From contig JAJDEV010000253.1 in NCBI GenBank assembly GCA_029259605.1, forward strand, positions 1-62,171: DNA of 62,171 nt. Direction: 5' to 3'. Position numbers and translations under genes: made by a program. Below, one piece after another: positions 37,369 to 46,129 of this stretch. This DNA is from Planctomycetota bacterium. GTDB lineage: Bacteria; Planctomycetota; UBA1135; GCA-002686595. Position 1 is the first letter of the stretch. The number at the start of each line of letters is the position of its first letter. The notes beneath the pieces are model-generated. The model did not search any database. It saw nothing but the letters and a program-made list of their open reading frames with translations, and was not told the origin of the DNA.

Positions 37369-37513
37369 GTCCGGTATCCTACGGTGTCGCGCGCGCGGCG
37401 CCGAACGGCCGCGAGGCGCGTTCGACCAGCGACTGTCGTCTTCCCATCCCTACGCCCAGCACCCGAGCGTCCGCCGCCACCATCGCGCGCGCTCGACCCT
37501 CCGCCTTGCCGCC
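37369..37513. promoter_or_regulatory. divergent promoter region between PPTase and the first NRPS gene
   Basis: The 145-base gap between two divergent starts must contain promoters for both. It is very GC-rich and I see no clear hexamers or palindromic operator. Confidence 0.4.
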
Positions 37514-40500
37514 ATGAGTTCGTCCGCCGACTCCGATTCCGCCGCATCCTATTGGCGCGCGCGGCTCTCCGACGCGCCGCCGACACTCGAGGTCGTGACG
37601 AGCGCCGCACGCTCGACCGACGCCACGCAACGGACGCTCGCGCGGCGCGACATCGACGGGGAGCACGGGGACTGGCTCGCGTCGGCCACGCGCTTCCTCG
37701 TCTGGGTCTATCGCTCGACGCGCCAGGCCGACCTGGTCGTGAACGCCGTCGTCGACGGGCGTGCACTGCCGCTGCGCATCGACGTCTCGGAGCGGCCGAG
37801 CTTCGAGCGCGTGCGCGAGCTCGTCGAGCGTGAGCTCGCCGCGGCGCGCGCGCAGGGGCTCGATGCGTCGGAGCTGCTCGACGCCTGCGGAGCGAAGCGG
37901 TTCGCCGACCTCTCCCCCATCGCCGTCACCGATGGATCGACGCCCTCCGGCGCTGGACTCGACGGCATGGAGCTCGTGTTCACGGTCGCGTCGGGCGCCG
38001 CGCACCTGGACTACGACGCCGCACTCTTCGACGCGGCGCGCATCGAGAACATCGCCGGCCAACTCGCGCTCCTGGACGCCGCGCTCGCCGCGGATCCGAC
38101 CGCGCCGATCGGGACGCTCGCCTTCCTCACGCCGGACGAACGCGCGCGGATCCTCGTCGAGTGGAACGCGAAGGAGATCGACTTTCCGCGCGACGCGTGC
38201 CTGCACGAGCTGTTCGAAGAGCGCGCGATCGAAGCGCCCGACGCGATCGCCGCCAAGCTCGACGGCCAGAGCCTGACCTACGCCGAGCTCGACGCCGCGG
38301 CGAACCAGCTCGCCCATCACCTGATCGCGATGGGCGTCGGCCCGGACACGATCGTCGGCGTCTCGGTCGAGCGCTCGTTCGAGATGGTCGTCGGGCTCGT
38401 CGGCTTGGCCAAGGCTGGGGGCGCGTACCTGCCGATGGATCCCGCCTATCCGAAGGAGCGCCTGGCGTACATGCTCGCGGACTCGGGCATCGACATCGTG
38501 CTGACGCAGAAGCACCTGCTCGACTCGTTGCCGCTGCGGACCGATGGCGCGAGCGCCGTGCGCGTCGTTCTGCTCGACGCCGACGCGCCGGCGATTCGAC
38601 AGCACGAAGCGACGAAGCCGGAGGTGACGCTGACGTCGGACAACCTCGCGTACGTGATCTACACCTCGGGATCGACCGGCGCGCCGAAGGGCGTCGTGCT
38701 CAACCACCAGGGGCGCGTGAACAATTTCCTCGACTTCAACCGGCGCTTCGACGTGCAGCGCGGGGACGCGCTCATCGCGCTCGCGTCGCTTTCGTTCGAC
38801 ATGTGCGCGTACGACGTGTTCGGGACGCTCGCCGCCGGCTCGACGATCGTGCTGCCGCAGCCCGGCGAGATGCAGGACCCCGCCGCGTGGGCGCGCATCC
38901 TGAACGCGCACGACGTCACGGTTTGGCACACGGCGCCGGCGATGCTGAAGATGCTCGTCGAGCACGTCGAGGCGCAGCCGCAGAACGCGCCGAAGGCGTT
39001 GCGGCTCGTGCTGCTCGGCGGCGACTGGATCCCGGTGTCGCTGCCCGATCGCCTGCGCGCGCTCGTGCCGAACGTGCGCGTCATCAGCATGGGCGGCGCG
39101 ACCGAGTGCTCGATGGACTCGACCATCTTCGAGGTCGAGCGCGTCGATCCGAACTGGAAGAGCATCCCGTACGGCGAGCCGATGGCGAACCAACGCGCGT
39201 ACGTGCTCGACGACGACGGCGAGCCGCTGCCGGTCGGCGTGCCGGGCGAGCTCTTCCTCGGCGGCATCGGCGTCGGGCGCGGCTACCTCGACCGTCCCGA
39301 GCTGACGGCCGAGCGCTTCCTCCCCGATCCGTTCTGGACCGACTCCGCGGCGTCGGGTGTCGAGCATCCGCGCATGTATCGCACGGGCGACCTCGCGCGC
39401 TGGATGCCGGACGGCAACCTCGAGCTGCTCGGGCGACTCGACAACCAGGTCAAGATCCGCGGCTACCGCATCGAGCTCGGCGAGATCGAGGCGCGCCTCG
39501 CGAGCCACCCCGGCGTAAAGGAAGGCGTCATTGTCGCGCGCGACGACGCGTCGGGCGAGAAGCGCTTGATGGCGTACGTCATCCAGGATCCGGCGTGGAC
39601 CGGCCCCGACGACGCGCAAGCCGACGCGGGTTCGGAGCGCGTCGAGGAGTGGCAGGCGGTGTACGACAACGCCTACGCCGCGAACGCGAACGCCGACGAA
39701 GACGACGCGGTCGATCCGACGTTCAACATCGTCAGTTGGGATTCGAGCTACACGAACGAGCCGATCCCCGAGGCCGAGATGCGCCTGTGGGTCGAGCAGA
39801 CGGTGAGCCGCATCGCACGCCACGCACCCGAGCACGTGCTCGAGATCGGCTGCGGCATGGGGCTCTTGCTCTTCCGCATCGCGCCCGACACGAAGCGCTA
39901 CATCGGCAGCGACTTCTCGAAGGTCGCGCTCGAGTACGTGCGCCGGAACGCCGCGCGCATGGGGCTCGCGCAGGTCGAGCTCGAGAGCCGCTGGGCCGAC
40001 AACTTCGACGGCATCGCCGCGCGCTCGCTCGACTCGATCGTCCTCAACTCGATCATCCTCGACTTCCCGAGCATGGACTACCTGATGGACGTCCTGCGCG
40101 GTTCGGTCGAGGCCGTGCGCGACGGCGGCGTCGTGTTCGTCGGCGACGTGCGCAACCTGCCGCTGATCGAGACGTACCAAACGTCGGTGCAGCTGTTCCA
40201 GGCGGACGACGGCGCGACGGTCGAATCCGTGCGCGCGCGCGTCCAACGCCTGATCCGTCAGGAGGAAGAGCTCGTCATCGACCCCGCGTTCTTCGAGTGG
40301 CTCGTCACCGCGATTCCGCGCGTGAGCGAGGTGCGCATCCAGCTGAAGCGCGGCGACTTCACGAACGAGCTCAACGCGTTCCGTTACGACGTGACGATCT
40401 TCGTCGGCGCCTACGAGACCGAAGGCGCGGGCGCGGGCGAAGGCGCGGACTGGACGCCGGGCGACAGCCTCGACGCGCTGCGCATCGGTTTGGTCGACGA

Positions 40501-41386
40501 GCCCGAGCGCTGGAGCGTGCGCGGCGTGCCGAACGCGCGCGTGATCCGCGACGTGCGTACACGCGAGCTCGCCGCCGAAGCGAGTGCGGGCGAGACGGTG
40601 GCCGAGCTGCGCGCGCGCGTCGACGCACTCGACGCGAGCGTGCGCACCGGCGTCGATCCCGAGGCGGTGTGGAAGCTGGCGGGCGAGCTCGGCTACGCCG
40701 CCGACATCCGCCCGACGCCCGGCGACGCGAGCACCTTCGACGTCGCGTTCCTGCGCGGCGGCGAGACCACGGGCGGCGACGCGTGTGATGGCGAGAGCAA
40801 GGCGCCGCTCTTCCCCGCGAGCGACGCGGTCGACGCCACGCGGCGCGCGACCGACTTCGCGAACAACCCGACCATGGGCAAGCTGTCGCGCCAGATCGGC
40901 CCTGAGATCAAGCGCTTCCTCACCGCGTTGCTCCCCGACTACATGGTGCCGAGCGTGTACGTCCCGCTCGACGCCATGCCGCTCTCGCCGAACGGCAAGG
41001 TCGACCGCAAGCGTCTGCCGGAACCCGACACCTCGCGCCCCGACATGCAGTCGCCGTTCGTCGAGCCGTCGAACCCGACCGAGCAGGTCATCGCCGCGAT
41101 CTGGGTCGACGTCTTGGGGCTCGATCGCGTCGGCGTCGAGGACGCGTTCCTGGACCTGGGCGGCCACTCGATCCTGGCGGTCCAGATTCAGGCCCGCATC
41201 AACGAGATTCTCCCGTTCGACCTGTCGCTTCCGGATATCTTCGAGTCGCGCACGGTGGCGCGTCTCGCCGAGCTCGTTCGGCGCCATGGTCGACAGTCCG
41301 AAGTCGATGCCGACGAAGTCTGCTCGACGATCCTCATGATCGAAGGGCTTTCGGACGACGAGATCGATGCCCGCATCCGCTCCTGA
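37514..41386 (+). CDS. NRPS: half C domain - adenylation - methyltransferase - PCP
   Basis: A 1290-residue one-module synthetase. Residues 1-205 resemble only the C-terminal half of a condensation domain and contain no HHxxxDG. The adenylation domain follows, with A3 VIYTSGSTGAPKG near 380, A5 in the variant form MGGATE near 527 and A8 VKIRGYRIELGEIE near 648. A SAM-dependent methyltransferase (about 690-985; VLEIGCGMG near 776) is inserted between A8 and A9, the usual place for N-methyltransferases. A9/A10 (LLPDYMVPS, NGKVDRK) come near 1139, then a PCP with DLGGHSILA near 1214. Read by eye, the specificity positions are D, M, Y, H, L, G, M, M, D, K; I know no match. The module probably starts a peptide with an N-methylated residue. 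Its stop overlaps the SHMT-like gene. Confidence 0.93.
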   Translation: MSSSADSDSAASYWRARLSDAPPTLEVVTSAARSTDATQRTLARRDIDGEHGDWLASATRFLVWVYRSTRQADLVVNAVVDGRALPLRIDVSERPSFERVRELVERELAAARAQGLDASELLDACGAKRFADLSPIAVTDGSTPSGAGLDGMELVFTVASGAAHLDYDAALFDAARIENIAGQLALLDAALAADPTAPIGTLAFLTPDERARILVEWNAKEIDFPRDACLHELFEERAIEAPDAIAAKLDGQSLTYAELDAAANQLAHHLIAMGVGPDTIVGVSVERSFEMVVGLVGLAKAGGAYLPMDPAYPKERLAYMLADSGIDIVLTQKHLLDSLPLRTDGASAVRVVLLDADAPAIRQHEATKPEVTLTSDNLAYVIYTSGSTGAPKGVVLNHQGRVNNFLDFNRRFDVQRGDALIALASLSFDMCAYDVFGTLAAGSTIVLPQPGEMQDPAAWARILNAHDVTVWHTAPAMLKMLVEHVEAQPQNAPKALRLVLLGGDWIPVSLPDRLRALVPNVRVISMGGATECSMDSTIFEVERVDPNWKSIPYGEPMANQRAYVLDDDGEPLPVGVPGELFLGGIGVGRGYLDRPELTAERFLPDPFWTDSAASGVEHPRMYRTGDLARWMPDGNLELLGRLDNQVKIRGYRIELGEIEARLASHPGVKEGVIVARDDASGEKRLMAYVIQDPAWTGPDDAQADAGSERVEEWQAVYDNAYAANANADEDDAVDPTFNIVSWDSSYTNEPIPEAEMRLWVEQTVSRIARHAPEHVLEIGCGMGLLLFRIAPDTKRYIGSDFSKVALEYVRRNAARMGLAQVELESRWADNFDGIAARSLDSIVLNSIILDFPSMDYLMDVLRGSVEAVRDGGVVFVGDVRNLPLIETYQTSVQLFQADDGATVESVRARVQRLIRQEEELVIDPAFFEWLVTAIPRVSEVRIQLKRGDFTNELNAFRYDVTIFVGAYETEGAGAGEGADWTPGDSLDALRIGLVDEPERWSVRGVPNARVIRDVRTRELAAEASAGETVAELRARVDALDASVRTGVDPEAVWKLAGELGYAADIRPTPGDASTFDVAFLRGGETTGGDACDGESKAPLFPASDAVDATRRATDFANNPTMGKLSRQIGPEIKRFLTALLPDYMVPSVYVPLDAMPLSPNGKVDRKRLPEPDTSRPDMQSPFVEPSNPTEQVIAAIWVDVLGLDRVGVEDAFLDLGGHSILAVQIQARINEILPFDLSLPDIFESRTVARLAELVRRHGRQSEVDADEVCSTILMIEGLSDDEIDARIRS

Positions 41387-42755
41387 TCCGATGACGATGA
41401 CCGACAAAGACACCGACCTGGCACGCTTCGCTGCGGCCGCGATCGAGCGGCTGCGCGTCCAAGACCCCGAGCTGTACGCGATCCTCGACAACGAGTACTC
41501 GCGCCAGGCCAACGTGCTGACGATGGTGGCGTCGTCGAGCATCGCCGACCCCTCCGCGCTGATCTGCGAGGCGTTGCCGACGATGAACGTCACCGCCGAG
41601 GGCTATCCCGGCGCGCGCTTCCACGCCGGCTGCCGGCACATCGACGAAATCGAGCAGCTCGCGATCGACCGCTGCAAGGCCGTGTTCGGCGCGCAGTTCG
41701 CGAACGTCCAGACGATGTCGGCCACGTCCGCGAACGAGGTCGTGATGTTCAGCGTGATGAAGCCGGGCGACACGCTGCTCGGCCTCGAGCTCGACTTCGG
41801 CGGGCACCTCACGCACGGCTCGAAGGCGTCGCTGTCCGGCCAGGTGTTCAACGCCATCGGCTACGGGCTGACGAAGGACGAGCGCATCGACTACGACCAG
41901 GCGCGCGAGCGCGCGCTCGAGCACAAGCCGAAGCTCATCATCTGCGGCACGACCGCCTACTCGCGCACGATCGACTGGGCGCGCTTCCGCGCGATCGCGG
42001 ACGAGGTCGGCGCCTACCTGCTCGCGGACATCACGCACATCGCGGGGCTCGTCGCGGCGGGCTTGCACCCGAGCCCGATCGACCACGCGCACTTCACGAC
42101 GACGTGCACGCACAAGCAGATGTACGGGGGGCGCGGCGGGCTCGTGATGATCGGCAAGGACCACGACCAGCTCGGACCCGACGGCAAGACGACGCTCGCG
42201 AAGCTGATCCAGAAGCGCGTGTTCCCCTACTTCCAGGGCGCGCCGAACCAGAGCGCGATCGCGTCGAAGGCGCGCGGCCTGGCGTTCGTCGCCAGCCCCG
42301 AGTTCCAGGGCGTCGCGCAGCGCGTCGTCGACCTCGCGGCCGCGCTCGCGGACGCCTTCTCGAAGAAGGGCTACCGCGTCGTCTTCGGCGGCACGGACAA
42401 CCACATCGTCGTCGTCGACGTGATGGAGAAGGGCATCACCGGCGTGAACGCCGAGAAGGCGCTCGAGGCCTGCGGCATCGTCGTGAACAAGAACCGCATC
42501 CCCTACGACCAGAAGCCGCCGCATGTTACGAGCGGCATCCGGCTCGGCACGAACGGGCTCGCGATCCGCGAGATGGAGCCGTCCGACATGGTCGAGTGCG
42601 TCGACCTGATCGACGAGATCCTCGGCGCGTTGAAGCAGGTGTCCGATCGCGAGTTCGAGCTCGACCCCGCCTTCCAGGCGTCGATCGAGGAGCGCGTGCG
42701 CGCCATCACGCGCCGCCGCCCGATCCGCTCGTATCCCGCGCCGCTCGACTTCTAG
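41367..42755 (+). CDS. serine hydroxymethyltransferase-like PLP enzyme, divergent
   Basis: A 462-residue fold-type I PLP enzyme of the SHMT family. It retains EGYPGARFHAGC near residue 78, the PLP Asp in LLADITHIAG near 226 and the Schiff-base Lys in TTCTHKQMYGGRGG near 251. Several normally fixed segments differ: MVASSSIADP for the LIASEN box and SATSANEVVM for the SGSQAN box. This suggests a specialised activity such as hydroxymethyl or methyl transfer to an unusual amino acid, or aldol formation of a beta-hydroxy amino acid, rather than housekeeping folate metabolism. The frame starts at 41367, inside the NRPS gene end; ATG 41391 is an alternative start. It is tightly coupled between two NRPS genes, so a precursor-supply role is inferred. 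Confidence 0.88.
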   Translation: MPASAPDPMTMTDKDTDLARFAAAAIERLRVQDPELYAILDNEYSRQANVLTMVASSSIADPSALICEALPTMNVTAEGYPGARFHAGCRHIDEIEQLAIDRCKAVFGAQFANVQTMSATSANEVVMFSVMKPGDTLLGLELDFGGHLTHGSKASLSGQVFNAIGYGLTKDERIDYDQARERALEHKPKLIICGTTAYSRTIDWARFRAIADEVGAYLLADITHIAGLVAAGLHPSPIDHAHFTTTCTHKQMYGGRGGLVMIGKDHDQLGPDGKTTLAKLIQKRVFPYFQGAPNQSAIASKARGLAFVASPEFQGVAQRVVDLAAALADAFSKKGYRVVFGGTDNHIVVVDVMEKGITGVNAEKALEACGIVVNKNRIPYDQKPPHVTSGIRLGTNGLAIREMEPSDMVECVDLIDEILGALKQVSDREFELDPAFQASIEERVRAITRRRPIRSYPAPLDF

Positions 42756-42780
42756 TTCGGGCGCGGCGAGACTGAGCGCA

Positions 42781-44325
42781 ATGGCACGTCCGACGCCCGA
42801 GAAGCTCGCGCTCCTGCGCAAGATGCTGCAGGAGAAAGGCATTCAGAAGCGCGCCGGCGGCGGCGTGATTCCGCGCCGCCCGAACCCGAACGCGGACGCG
42901 CCGCTTTCGAACGGGCAGACGCGGCTGTGGTTCCTCGATCAGTTCGAGCCGGGGAGCTCGCTCTACAACGACGCGCTAGCGCTGACGATCCGGCTCGAAC
43001 CGGACGTCGACTTCGACCCCGAGCGTTTCCGCGACGCGTTCGCCGAGGTCGTGCGGCGCCACGACGTGCTGCGCACGACGTTCCACACCGGATCCGCCGG
43101 CCCCGTGCAGCGCGTCGCCGCGCCCGCGGACGCGCGTGTGGGACGCGAGCTGCCGTTCGACATCGTCGACCTCGCGTCCGAGGATGCGGACGAGCGCCTG
43201 CGTGTACTGCTGCTCGCCCTCGTGCGCGAGCCGTTCGAGCTCGACAAGCTGCCGCTCCTGCGCGGTCTGCTCGCGCGCGTCGACGAGGACCGCTGGGTGT
43301 TCGGCCTCGCCATGCACCACATCATCTCCGACGGCGTGTCCTACGGCGTGATCTACGCCGAGCTCGGTGCGCTCTACCGCGCGTTCGCGGCGGAACGCCC
43401 GTCGCCGCTCGAGGAACCGTCGATCCAATTCGGCGACTTCGCGCAGTGGGAGCACGACCAGCTCGACGAGGGCGCGATCGAAAACAAGCTGCGCTTTTGG
43501 AAGCGCACCCTCGGCGGCGACCTGCCCGCGATCCGCTGGCCGGCCAAGGACGCGACACCGAGGCACGGCGGGGCCTATCACCGCTTCCGCTTCTCCGCGG
43601 CGCTGTACAACGACCTCTCGCGCTTCTGCCGCGAACGCCAGGTCACGTCGAACTGGGTGCTGATGGCGGCCTACTTCGCGCTCCTGCACTCGCTCGACGG
43701 CCAGACCGACCTGCGCATCGGGACGCCGAGCTCGACGCGCAAGCACGGCGAGCTCGAGCGCCAGATCGGCTTCTTCGTGCAGACGGTGATCCTGCGCGTC
43801 GACCTCTCCGGCAACCCGACGTTCCTCGACGTGCTCGAGCGCACGCGCGCCACCGCGCTCGAGGCGTCCGAGCACGAGGACGCGCCGTTCGAGCGCATCG
43901 TCCAGGCCGTCCGCCCCGGCCGCGACACGAGCGCGGTCCCGCTGATCCAGGCGTGGATCGCGCCGATGAAGGACCTGATGGACCCGCCCGACCTGCCGGG
44001 CGCCGCGTGCGAGTACGAGATCATCGACGGCAAGATCGCGCGCTTCGACTTCGCGCTGATCCTCGACGAAGCGCGCGGCGGCGTCGAGGCCTTCGCCGAG
44101 TACGACACGGATCTGTTCGACGCGCGAACGGCGGGCGAGCTCGTCGAGCGCTACCTCGCCATCCTGCGCCAGGCGGTCACGCACCCCGACTCGACGCTCA
44201 CGACGCTACGCACCACGGCCGGCAAACTCGGGACGGCGAGCGCCGCTCCGCAACCCGCAAGGCGCGCGGGCCCGAAGTCGATGAAGCGCGCCCGCCGCCG
44301 CTCGGCGACCGACCCGAACGCCTAG
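42781..44325 (+). CDS. stand-alone NRPS condensation domain protein
   Basis: A 514-residue protein containing one complete condensation domain. The opening motif LSNGQTRLWFLDQF is near residue 41, RRHDVLRTTF near 96 and the catalytic HHIISDG near 179, intact with the second His and Gly. IQFGDFAQWE is near 218, and the later IGTPSSTR and GFFVQTVILRVDLSG motifs follow. A short helical N-terminal segment (about 1-35) looks like the linker or docking piece usually found before C domains. The C-terminal 40 residues are basic and Ala/Arg/Pro-rich. The two synthetases in this locus have degenerate C domains, so this protein is the probable source of the peptide-bond-forming activity, acting in trans. 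It follows the SHMT-like gene by 25 bases on the same strand. Confidence 0.93.
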   Translation: MARPTPEKLALLRKMLQEKGIQKRAGGGVIPRRPNPNADAPLSNGQTRLWFLDQFEPGSSLYNDALALTIRLEPDVDFDPERFRDAFAEVVRRHDVLRTTFHTGSAGPVQRVAAPADARVGRELPFDIVDLASEDADERLRVLLLALVREPFELDKLPLLRGLLARVDEDRWVFGLAMHHIISDGVSYGVIYAELGALYRAFAAERPSPLEEPSIQFGDFAQWEHDQLDEGAIENKLRFWKRTLGGDLPAIRWPAKDATPRHGGAYHRFRFSAALYNDLSRFCRERQVTSNWVLMAAYFALLHSLDGQTDLRIGTPSSTRKHGELERQIGFFVQTVILRVDLSGNPTFLDVLERTRATALEASEHEDAPFERIVQAVRPGRDTSAVPLIQAWIAPMKDLMDPPDLPGAACEYEIIDGKIARFDFALILDEARGGVEAFAEYDTDLFDARTAGELVERYLAILRQAVTHPDSTLTTLRTTAGKLGTASAAPQPARRAGPKSMKRARRRSATDPNA

Positions 44326-44336
44326 CGCGTTCTCGG

Positions 44337-45938
44337 TCAGCGCGACTTCTTCTTCACTCCCGAGAGCGATGTGGATGGGAGCGCGGCCCGCGCCGCGCTC
44401 GGTGCGAGGATCCTGATGCGCAGGCTGCGCGACGCCGCCTTCACGCCTCGCCCCTCGCCTTCGCGGCCGAACACGAGCCACTGCGCAAAGAACACGCTTC
44501 CGACGAGCGACGGGTCGTCGACGATGGGGAGCTCGACCGTCGCCGCTCCTTCGCCGGGACGCACTCGCTCGGCGACCGTGGCGATCCAGCTGTTGACCGA
44601 AACGCCCACGCCGCAGTCGAACGACGCTTTGCGGATCGGCTCGCCGAACGAACCCGGACCGACATCGCCGAGGAGCAGGATGGCACGGTCGCCGGGCGCC
44701 ACGCGTGAGAGATGCACGGGCAGGTCGGAACCGATCTCGGCCGAACCCGTCGTCCCGATGCGCGGGACCGGGACGCCGGGTCGCGCGCAGCCGCGACCGC
44801 GAACCGTCGTACCGATGGCGGCGCCGGAGACAAGCTCCTTCGTTCCGAACAGCTTCGAAACGAGAAAGTCGGGGATGTCGTCGCCCGTCCAATCGATCCC
44901 GTCGCCGCGGAAGTCCGTCAGCGAGTCCCCTTCGAAGTCGAAGATCGTCTTGCGCGTCGCACCATCGACGACGTAGATCGAGAAGTTGCCGAAGCCGACC
45001 AGGATGTCGTCCGTCCCGTTCCCGTTGACGTCGCCCGCAGGCGCAACGCGCCCGCCGAAGAACGATTCCCCGGTGTTCGGTCCCTGCACGCGGGCCACTT
45101 CGTCGCCCGTCTTGCCATCAAAAAAGTAGACCGTGCCACGCACGTCGTAGTTCCCATTGGGCAACCGCGATTCGGACTCCCCGACGGCGAAGTCCGGCAC
45201 GCCGTCACCGGTGAAGTCGCCGAGCCCCGCGAGCGCGCGCCCGAACTTCGAGTTCGTGTTCTCGCTGTAGAGGTGATGCAGGACTTCGCCGCTCTTGCCG
45301 GAGTACACGATCACTTGCCCTTGTCCGAAGGGAAACGTGAGGCCGAAGCCGACCGCGTACTCGGGGACTCGATCGCCGTCGAGGTCGCCGAGTACGGCGC
45401 AGTTCGCGCTTCCGGCGGTCGGCCCGAGGATGAACTCGAAGGACCCGCCGGCAAGGACCCACGTGCCGGCTAGGAGTACGTCGTCGTAGTCGTCACCGTT
45501 AAAGTCGCCGAGAGGTTCGAGGCACGTCCAACCGGTCGGCGTGCGATACAACAACGTGCCGTCACGACCACTCAGGAGGTAGCTGTGCCGGTCGCCCGAA
45601 GTGCCGACATCAGGGAAGCCATCGCCGTTCACGTCACCGAGGTTGCGTAGGTAGCTTCCGATCGCCTGACCCGTCCGCGTGCCGTGATACTCCCACAGGA
45701 CTTGCTTGCTCAGTCCCGAGACGACCACTACACGGCCATAACTCGAACCGAATACGCCCGCTGGCTCCCACTGGATGTCTCCATGAACCACTTCTCGGAA
45801 GCCGTCGCCATCGATGTCGGGGATCGAGTCCAGGTACCCGAAGAACGCGAGGGACCAGCTCTCGGCGGTCGTTTGGGCGGAAGCCGCGCTGAACAACCAA
45901 CACGCGAGAATCGCTGGGGACAGAGCGGGGAGTCTCAT
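44337..45938 (-). CDS. secreted FG-GAP/VCBS-repeat beta-propeller protein
   Basis: A 533-residue exported protein with a signal peptide (LSPAILACWLFSAASAQ) from ATG 45938. About six or seven repeats of 50-60 residues carry calcium-binding loops of integrin FG-GAP type: DIDGDGF, DVNGDGFPD, DFNGDDYDD, DLDGDRVPE, DFTGDGVPD and DVNGNGTDD. These should form a beta-propeller over about residues 30-380. A C-terminal domain (about 390-533) with GRGCARPGVPVP is probably an attachment or beta-sandwich module common to secreted proteins of this organism. A basic Lys-Lys-Lys tail ends the protein. It is convergent with the stand-alone condensation gene, 11 bases away, and reads with the sulfatase-like gene. 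No catalytic role is evident; adhesion or ligand binding is inferred. Confidence 0.87.
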   Translation of the reverse strand: MRLPALSPAILACWLFSAASAQTTAESWSLAFFGYLDSIPDIDGDGFREVVHGDIQWEPAGVFGSSYGRVVVVSGLSKQVLWEYHGTRTGQAIGSYLRNLGDVNGDGFPDVGTSGDRHSYLLSGRDGTLLYRTPTGWTCLEPLGDFNGDDYDDVLLAGTWVLAGGSFEFILGPTAGSANCAVLGDLDGDRVPEYAVGFGLTFPFGQGQVIVYSGKSGEVLHHLYSENTNSKFGRALAGLGDFTGDGVPDFAVGESESRLPNGNYDVRGTVYFFDGKTGDEVARVQGPNTGESFFGGRVAPAGDVNGNGTDDILVGFGNFSIYVVDGATRKTIFDFEGDSLTDFRGDGIDWTGDDIPDFLVSKLFGTKELVSGAAIGTTVRGRGCARPGVPVPRIGTTGSAEIGSDLPVHLSRVAPGDRAILLLGDVGPGSFGEPIRKASFDCGVGVSVNSWIATVAERVRPGEGAATVELPIVDDPSLVGSVFFAQWLVFGREGEGRGVKAASRSLRIRILAPSAARAALPSTSLSGVKKKSR

Positions 45939-46088
45939 GGGAACGTCACCTTGACGAAGCGGCCGAGAAAGGCAGGAACTCGAATGCTTCCTCGGTTCCG
46001 GCCCGATCGCTCGTCGACGAGAAGGGTCGCATCGACTCGAACCTATCAAGTTCTCGGAGATGCAGTTGAAAGGAGAGTCCTGCCGGCA

Positions 46089-46106
46089 CTCCCGCCATCC
46101 CGGGAG
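46089..46106 (-). terminator. possible hairpin terminator after the sulfatase-like gene
   Basis: CTCCCG and CGGGAG form a 6-bp stem with a 6-base loop about 24 bases beyond the stop of the sulfatase-like gene. No U-run follows, so the call is weak. Confidence 0.3.
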
Positions 46107-46129
46107 GCCCAATACGCGCGCGCCTTTGA

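Noticed and set aside
37379..41593. A very long open frame on the minus strand opposite the first NRPS
   Set aside because: Arg/Val/His-rich text with no motif; it is a shadow of a high-GC gene, and the plus strand has all NRPS motifs.
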